NCBI GenBank assembly: GCA_012270545.1
Contig: JAAXID010000047.1
Location: 1-32,754, forward strand
Direction of reading: 5' to 3'
DNA: 32,754 bases
Source: Anaerolineae bacterium
GTDB taxonomy: Bacteria > Chloroflexota > Anaerolineae > Aggregatilineales > Phototrophicaceae
The notes beneath the pieces were generated by a model. The model was not told the DNA's origin. It did not search any database and worked only from the letters and a program-made list of their open reading frames with translations. Position numbers and translations under genes: made by a program. Shown here in pieces: positions 27,163 to 32,754 of this stretch (positions are counted from its first letter, which is position 1; every line of letters starts with the position of its first letter).

Positions 27163-28500
27163 ATGACCCGCCCCAATTTTCTCTTCATGATCGCCGATGA
27201 CCACCGCCATTCCGCTATCGGCGCATTGGGAACGGAATCGGTCAGCACGCCCACCTTCGACCAGCTGATCGCCGATGGCGCCTGCTTCAGCCAAGCGCAT
27301 ATCATGGGCTCGACCTCGGGCGCCGTCTGCATGCCCAGCCGCGGCATGTTGATGTCGGGCTGCGGCCTCTTCCAGACGCCCGATCCCCTGCCGGAGGATG
27401 TCCCGCTCCTGCCCGAGCTGCTGCGGCAACACGGCTACACAACCTTCGGCAGCGGCAAATGGCATAATCGCCGCGGCAGCTACGCCCGCTGCTTCGGGGA
27501 GAGTGGCAAAGTCTTCTTCGGCGGCATGTCCGACCAGTACGCCATGCCCGTCAATGACTTCGACCCCGCCGGCGAATACCCGCCCGACGAGACCTATATC
27601 GCCAATGGCTATTCCACCACCGTCTTCAGCGACGAAATGATTGATTTTCTCAAGGCGCGCAGCCCGGAAGACGAGAAGCCCTTCTTCGCTTATATCGCCT
27701 TCACCTCGCCCCACGACCCGCGCACGCCGCCGCCGCCCTTTGATACGATGTACGATCCCGCCGACATCGAATTGCCGCCCAACTTCATGCCCGAGCATCC
27801 CTTCGATATCGGCGTTCGCGCTATCCGCGACGAAGTGCTGGCCGGCTATCCACGCGGGGAGGACGAGATCAAGCGCCACATCGCCGATTACTACGGCATG
27901 ATCTCGCACATGGATTACGACATCGGCCGCATCCTGGAAACGCTCGACGCGCGCGGCTTGCGCGAAAACACCATTGTCATCTACACCTCGGATCACGGCC
28001 TGGGCGTCGGCCAACACGGGCTCATGGGCAAGCAGAACCTTTACGACCACAGTATGCGCATCCCCTTGATCATGCGCGGACCCGGGGTGCCCGCCGGCCT
28101 GAGCTGCGGCGCGCTGCTGTACTTGCTCGATCTTTACCCTACGCTGCTTGAACTAGCGGATGTCCCCGTGCCCGATAGCACAGCGGGCCACAGCCTGACC
28201 GCCCTCCTGCGCGAAGTCACCTATATGCACCGCAAGCAGATCTTTTCCGCTTATCAAGGTGTATTCGGTCACCCGCAAGGCGCCCCCTATCAGCGCAGCA
28301 TCAAAGACGAGCGCAACAAGCTGATCCAAACCGTGGTCGATGGTAAGGTCACTTGGCAGTTGTTCGACTTGCAGGCAGATCCCTACGAACGAAACAATCT
28401 GGTTGGCGAGCCCGAATTCGCTTCGGTTGTCAGCAGGCTGCGCAGGAGTCTGCGAGAGCGGCAGGAGCGGGCGCAGGATCCGCTGCTGCGGGATAGATGA
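27163..28500 (+). CDS. Sulfatase (type I, formylglycine-dependent alkaline phosphatase superfamily)
   Basis: MTRPNFLFMIADDHRHSAIG, active site AVCMPSRGMLMSG (CxPSR), TSPHDPRTPPPPF, YTSDHGLGVGQHGLMGKQNLYDHSMRIPLIMRGPG. Confidence 0.95.
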   Translation: MTRPNFLFMIADDHRHSAIGALGTESVSTPTFDQLIADGACFSQAHIMGSTSGAVCMPSRGMLMSGCGLFQTPDPLPEDVPLLPELLRQHGYTTFGSGKWHNRRGSYARCFGESGKVFFGGMSDQYAMPVNDFDPAGEYPPDETYIANGYSTTVFSDEMIDFLKARSPEDEKPFFAYIAFTSPHDPRTPPPPFDTMYDPADIELPPNFMPEHPFDIGVRAIRDEVLAGYPRGEDEIKRHIADYYGMISHMDYDIGRILETLDARGLRENTIVIYTSDHGLGVGQHGLMGKQNLYDHSMRIPLIMRGPGVPAGLSCGALLYLLDLYPTLLELADVPVPDSTAGHSLTALLREVTYMHRKQIFSAYQGVFGHPQGAPYQRSIKDERNKLIQTVVDGKVTWQLFDLQADPYERNNLVGEPEFASVVSRLRRSLRERQERAQDPLLRDR

Positions 28501-28571
28501 GTCAACGCTGGCATAGGAAGAATGCGTCTTTCAGAAGCCAATAAAATTTCGGAAAAGTTAAGTTGCATATT

Positions 28572-28590
28572 GTAATACACCTTGTATTGC
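28572..28590. promoter_or_regulatory. Near-perfect dyad GTAATACA-CCT-TGTATTGC in AT-rich intergenic region
   Basis: 8-bp arms with one G:T position; ~95 bp upstream of the beta-helix protein start. Confidence 0.35.
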
Positions 28591-28683
28591 ACAAAACGAT
28601 AACAGGTGACTGAAAGTAGAAAGTATTTGAAAACAAGGATAGAATCGGATCAGCAGGTATTAATCACAAAGGATTAAATTGGA

Positions 28684-30597
28684 ATGATTGCGCTATCTCT
28701 TCAATTTCGAATTTCTGATTATGTAACTCCGATTATCGCAGCAAAGGCAACTTCTGTCCTCATCGCGCTTTTTCTTTTGCCCATAACGCAGGTTTCCGCC
28801 GGCACTATCAACGTCGGCACCAGCTGTACCCTAAACGCGGCGATCGCGCACGCCAACGACCCCAGCCAAACATCAACTTGCAGCGGCGGCGAGAGCGGCG
28901 CGGACACCATCGTCTTGTCAGCTGACTTTACCGTCAAAGCCGACCCCACCACAGTCACTTCAAGGATTACCATCGAAGGCAACGGTTATACGGTTGCTGC
29001 TGTCTCTTACCAGCATAGGCTTTTTTATGTAGGCAGCGGCGGCCACCTGACTATCAACAATCTGACACTCGTTAAGGGCGGGACCGCGGGGAACGGCGGC
29101 GCCATTTATGTTGATGGCGGCACGCTCAATATCAACTCCAGCATCGTCGACGATAGCGCCGGTGGGAACGGCGGTGGCATTTATGTCAATTCGGGGACAG
29201 TCACCATCACAAACAGCACTGTGCAGAGCGCTCGGCAACTCATTTCAAACGGTGGCGGGATTTATATCAACTCGGGCACAGTCACTATCACAAACAGCAC
29301 TTTTACTCTGAATGACGTGGGATATGACGGTGGCGGAATATACAACAAGTCCGGAAACCTAACGATCACCAACAGCACTTTTTCCGGAAATCAGTCCGGG
29401 ACCCAAGTCTCTGAAGGGGCTCTCGACGCTGGGAGAGGAGCAGCGATTTTTAGCAGCGGCACAACCACGTTAACTCATGTTACCGTCGCAAACAACAGTA
29501 CCACCGTCCCAACTGTTGCCAGCGGCGTGCATATCGGATCGGGAACATTTAAGAGCTACAACAGCTTGATTGCGGGAAGCTCTGACGGTTTAGATTGCGC
29601 TGGCACCCTGGCGGCGAATATCGGCAATATCATCGAAGATGGCTCGACCGGTTGCAATACTTCACAAGCAGCGGACTTCGTTCTTGGGCTCACCAGCTTA
29701 ACGGATGATTCGCTTGCTCCTCACAGGCCGCTAACGTCAAATAGTTCGGCGATCGACGCTGCCGATGCGAATCATTGTGAGGAGTTCGATCAAAGGGGCA
29801 TACGACGAGCCGGACAAGGCAGCGTCTGTGATGTTGGCGCTATTGAATATATAAGCGATTCGAGCTTGCTAAATCCGCCAGAGCCTATCCCGGGCAATGA
29901 CGACCCGGGCGGACCTATTCCGGGTGGAAGCAGACCGGACGAACGTCATGCGAGCGGAAGCGATCCGAGTAGACACGATCAGGGTGAAAGCGGCCCAGGC
30001 GGAATGACAACGACCGGGTCGGCATCCAGTATGGCAGCAGCGACGCCTAGCGTTTCCACCTGCGAATCAATGCTACCCGACAGCATTGTTGTCTTCGGCA
30101 TCACCAGCGGGACGCAGTGTCAGCAGCTTGACGCCGCTGGGATCGGGATACAATGGGTGATCGACGCCGGCTTCATTGATGCGGTGGACATCTGGGGTTA
30201 TCTGAGCACAGGGGTAGAGGTCTGCTTCCGCGCCAGTGGTTCGCTCATCTTCCTCGACGCGGCGACCGCGCCCCGCAGCGACAGTTTACTGCCAGCCTAC
30301 AGCAAAGACGGCATGACCTGCGGCAGGATTGACCGCCCCGGTTCGGTGGTTCTCGTGCCGGGACCAGCACCCGCGCCATTGCCGCCGCCAGCCCAGAATT
30401 TGCAAGGCTGCATGGTCACGACGACCGATATGCTCAACTTCCGCGCCACGCCCGGCGGGGAGATAATCGACATTCTGCCCTTTAACGCAACCTTGACGGC
30501 GCTGTCACGTGTGCCTGGCTGGTTCCAGGTGGATTATCATGGCACTGTCGGCTGGATCAGCGCCGATTATGTCAACCCGCAAGGCGAGTGCGGCTGA
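28684..30597 (+). CDS. Secreted right-handed beta-helix protein (choice-of-anchor Q-type) with Pro/Gly/Ser linker and C-terminal SH3-like domain
   Basis: CTLNAAIAHANDPSQTSTCSGG start, repeats GGGIYVNSGTVTITNSTV / GGGIYINSGTVTITNSTF / GGGIYNKSGNLTITNSTF, SAIDAADANHCEEFDQRGIRRAGQGSVCDVGAIEY end, C-terminal DMLNFRATPGGEIIDILPFNATLTALSRVPGWFQVDYHGTVGWISADYV. Confidence 0.88.
   Translation: MIALSLQFRISDYVTPIIAAKATSVLIALFLLPITQVSAGTINVGTSCTLNAAIAHANDPSQTSTCSGGESGADTIVLSADFTVKADPTTVTSRITIEGNGYTVAAVSYQHRLFYVGSGGHLTINNLTLVKGGTAGNGGAIYVDGGTLNINSSIVDDSAGGNGGGIYVNSGTVTITNSTVQSARQLISNGGGIYINSGTVTITNSTFTLNDVGYDGGGIYNKSGNLTITNSTFSGNQSGTQVSEGALDAGRGAAIFSSGTTTLTHVTVANNSTTVPTVASGVHIGSGTFKSYNSLIAGSSDGLDCAGTLAANIGNIIEDGSTGCNTSQAADFVLGLTSLTDDSLAPHRPLTSNSSAIDAADANHCEEFDQRGIRRAGQGSVCDVGAIEYISDSSLLNPPEPIPGNDDPGGPIPGGSRPDERHASGSDPSRHDQGESGPGGMTTTGSASSMAAATPSVSTCESMLPDSIVVFGITSGTQCQQLDAAGIGIQWVIDAGFIDAVDIWGYLSTGVEVCFRASGSLIFLDAATAPRSDSLLPAYSKDGMTCGRIDRPGSVVLVPGPAPAPLPPPAQNLQGCMVTTTDMLNFRATPGGEIIDILPFNATLTALSRVPGWFQVDYHGTVGWISADYVNPQGECG
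29187..29382 (+). repeat. Degenerate tandem coding repeats (beta-helix rungs, GTVTITNST)
   Basis: Near-identical DNA segments ACAGTCACCATCACAAACAGCACT and ACAGTCACTATCACAAACAGCACT plus CTAACGATCACCAACAGCACT. Confidence 0.75.
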
Positions 30598-30626
30598 CGT
30601 CGTGAGCTCCGCGTTGGAGGTCGGCG

Positions 30627-31874
30627 ATGAGTGAAGAATTGCGAATAAATGGAAGGCGCCTTTGGAACAGCATCATGGAGATGGCGGAGATCGGCGCCAC
30701 GGCCAATGGTGGCAGCCATCGACTCACCCTCAGCGACGAGGACAGGGCCGGTCGCGACCTATTCGCCAGCTGGTGCGCCGAAGCCGGGCTTAGCCTGACC
30801 ATTGATGAAATGGGCGATATGTTCGCGCGGCGCGCTGGCAGGGACAAGGATAACGCGCCGGTCGGCATGGGCAGCCACCTGGATACCCAACCCTACGGCG
30901 GCCGATTCGACGGCGTATTCGGCGTGCTCGCGGGGCTCGAGGTCATCCGCACCTTGAATGACCATGATATCACCACGTCCCTACCGTTGGCGGTCGTCAA
31001 CTGGACTAACGAAGAAGGCGCTCGCTTCGCCCCGGCAATGCTGGCCTCGGGCGTCTACGGCGGCGTCTTCGAGCTCGACTGGGCGCAATCGCGCGCGGCA
31101 GTCGATACTGGCGCGACCGTGCTCGACGAACTCAAGCGCATCGGCTATCACGGCGATCGGTCCATCGGCGAACAGGAATTCACCACCTTCTTCGAATGCC
31201 ATATCGAGCAGGGTCCCATCCTCGATTCCGAAGGCATCGCCGTCGGCGTAGTCAACGCGGCGCAGGGCTTCCGCTGGTACGATATCACATTGGAAGGCTT
31301 CCCTTCGCACACCGGCTCAACGCCGATGGTCGGCCGGCGCAATGCGCTGCTGGGCATGGCGAAAGTCGTTCAAGCGGTCGATGACATCGTGCATGAACAT
31401 GCCCCGCTCGCCCGCGGCACTGTCGGCGGACAGGTCGAAGTCGCGCCCAGCTCCCGCAATGTCATTCCAGGCACGGTCAACTTCACCGTCGACATGCGCC
31501 ATCCCTCAGCCGAAACACTCGCGGCGCTGGACGCCTCCCTGCGCGCAGTCTGTGAGGAAGTCGCTGAGGAAATCGGATTGGATCTATCCTTGGAGCAAAT
31601 CTCCTACACCGAGCCGGTCGCCTTCGACGAAGGCTGCGTCGCCGCGTTGAAGCGCGCTTGCGAAGGCCTCGGCCTATCCCACACCACCATCACCTCAGGC
31701 GCGGGGCACGATGCCTGCTACATCGCCAATCGCTGCCCGACCGCGATGCTCTTCGCGCCTTGCAAAGACGGCATCAGCCACCATGAATCGGAAAGCGCCG
31801 AGCCGGAAGACCTCGAAGCCGTCTGCAACGTCCTCCTGCATGCGGCGCTCGATGTCGCCGGCGTCGCCAATTGA
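30627..31874 (+). CDS. Zn-dependent amidohydrolase, N-carbamoyl-L-amino acid hydrolase/allantoate amidohydrolase family (M20)
   Basis: GMGSHLDTQPYGGRFDGVFGVLAGLEV, NWTNEEGARFAPAMLASGVYGG, FECHIEQGPILDSEGIAVGVV, TSGAGHDACYIA. Confidence 0.93.
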   Translation: MSEELRINGRRLWNSIMEMAEIGATANGGSHRLTLSDEDRAGRDLFASWCAEAGLSLTIDEMGDMFARRAGRDKDNAPVGMGSHLDTQPYGGRFDGVFGVLAGLEVIRTLNDHDITTSLPLAVVNWTNEEGARFAPAMLASGVYGGVFELDWAQSRAAVDTGATVLDELKRIGYHGDRSIGEQEFTTFFECHIEQGPILDSEGIAVGVVNAAQGFRWYDITLEGFPSHTGSTPMVGRRNALLGMAKVVQAVDDIVHEHAPLARGTVGGQVEVAPSSRNVIPGTVNFTVDMRHPSAETLAALDASLRAVCEEVAEEIGLDLSLEQISYTEPVAFDEGCVAALKRACEGLGLSHTTITSGAGHDACYIANRCPTAMLFAPCKDGISHHESESAEPEDLEAVCNVLLHAALDVAGVAN

Positions 31875-31896
31875 AGTCCGCTCAAGACGACAACGT

Positions 31897-32754
31897 ATGA
31901 ACTGGCGCATCGTCATACTCTTGCTCCTGATTGGGCTGGTGCTGCTCTTCGGAATCAGCTTGTACGAACCTTCGAGCGGGGTCGCGCTCAGCGCCCATAC
32001 GCGACTCGAAGCGCCGCCCCAGGACGCCAGCGGATACGCCCGCGCCATCGCAGCCTGGGATTGGCGATTCCCGCGCGACCATGGCGCCCACCCCGAGTTC
32101 CAAACCGAATGGTGGTACTACACCGGCAATGTAGCAAGTGATGAGGGCCGGCGTTTCGGCTTTCAATTCACCATTTTCCGCCGCGCAATTTCGCCGCTCG
32201 CCCAATCATCGGGCTCCGAGTTTCGCGCCAAGGACATCTACATGGCGCACTTCACCGTCAGCGATATCGCCAATGGCGACTTCTACCACGATGCGCGCTA
32301 TGCCCGTGGCGCCGCCGGCCTCGCGGGCGCAACCGTGGAGCCTTTCTATCGCGTCTGGCTCGAAGAATGGGGGGTCATCGCCGATGATGACGCCGCCAAT
32401 AAAACGCATATCACCGCCGCCAGCGCCGACTTCGCCATCGATTTGCACCTTTATCAGATGAAGCTCCCAGCGCTGCAAGGCAAAAACGGACTAAGCCCCA
32501 AGAGCGCCGAGATCGGCAACGCCAGTTACTATTACAGCCTGACCCGGCTGCTCACTGAAGGCGGCATTACCATCGGCGACCAGACCGTCGACGTGAGTGG
32601 ATTCACCTGGATGGATCACGAATTCAGCACTTCCGCCCTGGGTGAAAATGCCCAGGGTTGGGATTGGTTCGGCTTGATCTTTGACGACGGCACCGAACTC
32701 ATGGTTGGGCAGATCCGCCAGGTCGATGGCGGCGTCGAACCCAGCTTCGGCGGC
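31897..32754 (+). CDS. Lipocalin-like/carotenoid 1,2-hydratase (CrtC/AttH) family protein, truncated at window edge
   Basis: N-terminal TM/signal MNWRIVILLLLIGLVLLFGISLYEP; WDWRFPRDHGAHPEFQTEWWYYTGNV; GFTWMDHEFSTSALGENAQGWDWFGLIFDDGTELM; open to window end. Confidence 0.88.
   Translation, partial: MNWRIVILLLLIGLVLLFGISLYEPSSGVALSAHTRLEAPPQDASGYARAIAAWDWRFPRDHGAHPEFQTEWWYYTGNVASDEGRRFGFQFTIFRRAISPLAQSSGSEFRAKDIYMAHFTVSDIANGDFYHDARYARGAAGLAGATVEPFYRVWLEEWGVIADDDAANKTHITAASADFAIDLHLYQMKLPALQGKNGLSPKSAEIGNASYYYSLTRLLTEGGITIGDQTVDVSGFTWMDHEFSTSALGENAQGWDWFGLIFDDGTELMVGQIRQVDGGVEPSFGG

Noticed and set aside
27136-28050. 304-aa minus-strand ORF
   Set aside because: Antisense to the sulfatase with intact motifs.
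1-32754. CRISPR arrays, tRNA/rRNA genes, transposases or integrases
   Set aside because: None could be recognised on either strand; the repeats seen are dispersed palindromic elements or coding repeats, not direct repeat-spacer arrays.

Overview
Gene-dense, GC-rich bacterial chromosomal window. Style is Chloroflexota/Anaerolineae-like, but that is an inference only. Gene content: a truncated htpG at the left edge (minus strand), a zinc-type dehydrogenase, and three separate DNA methyltransferase/restriction loci. These are a large Eco57I-like type IIG enzyme, a beta-class MTase fused to an Mrr-like nuclease domain, and a two-gene R-M pair. Also present: a Wzz/YveK-like polysaccharide protein, a PLP dehydratase, an enolase-superfamily enzyme, an AadA-like nucleotidyltransferase, a nucleoside-type ABC transporter, a NUDIX hydrolase, a secreted WD40 protein, a minus-strand sugar ABC transporter/dehydrogenase operon, a sulfatase, a beta-helix/SH3 secreted protein, an M20-type amidohydrolase and a truncated CrtC/AttH-like protein. 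Most notable observations: (1) a C11 homopolymer 13 nt inside the apparent start of the MTase-nuclease fusion. It puts the SD-preceded ATG out of frame with the conserved N-terminus, and loss of one C restores a 563-aa protein, so this is either a phase-variable ON/OFF switch or a sequencing error. (2) AT-rich islands confined to the predicted target-recognition regions of two R-M enzymes. (3) An R-M pair inserted between the ATPase and permease genes of an ABC operon, preceded by a strong hairpin. (4) A 91-bp sulfatase fragment, about 90% identical to the intact sulfatase 1.4 kb away and spanning its CxPSR active-site motif. (5) A perfect 15-bp palindrome upstream of the sugar-ABC operon. (6) Two copies of a dispersed repeat, one of which forms the C-terminal tail of one permease and lies at the RBS of the next. 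All assignments come from reading motifs; no database search was possible.
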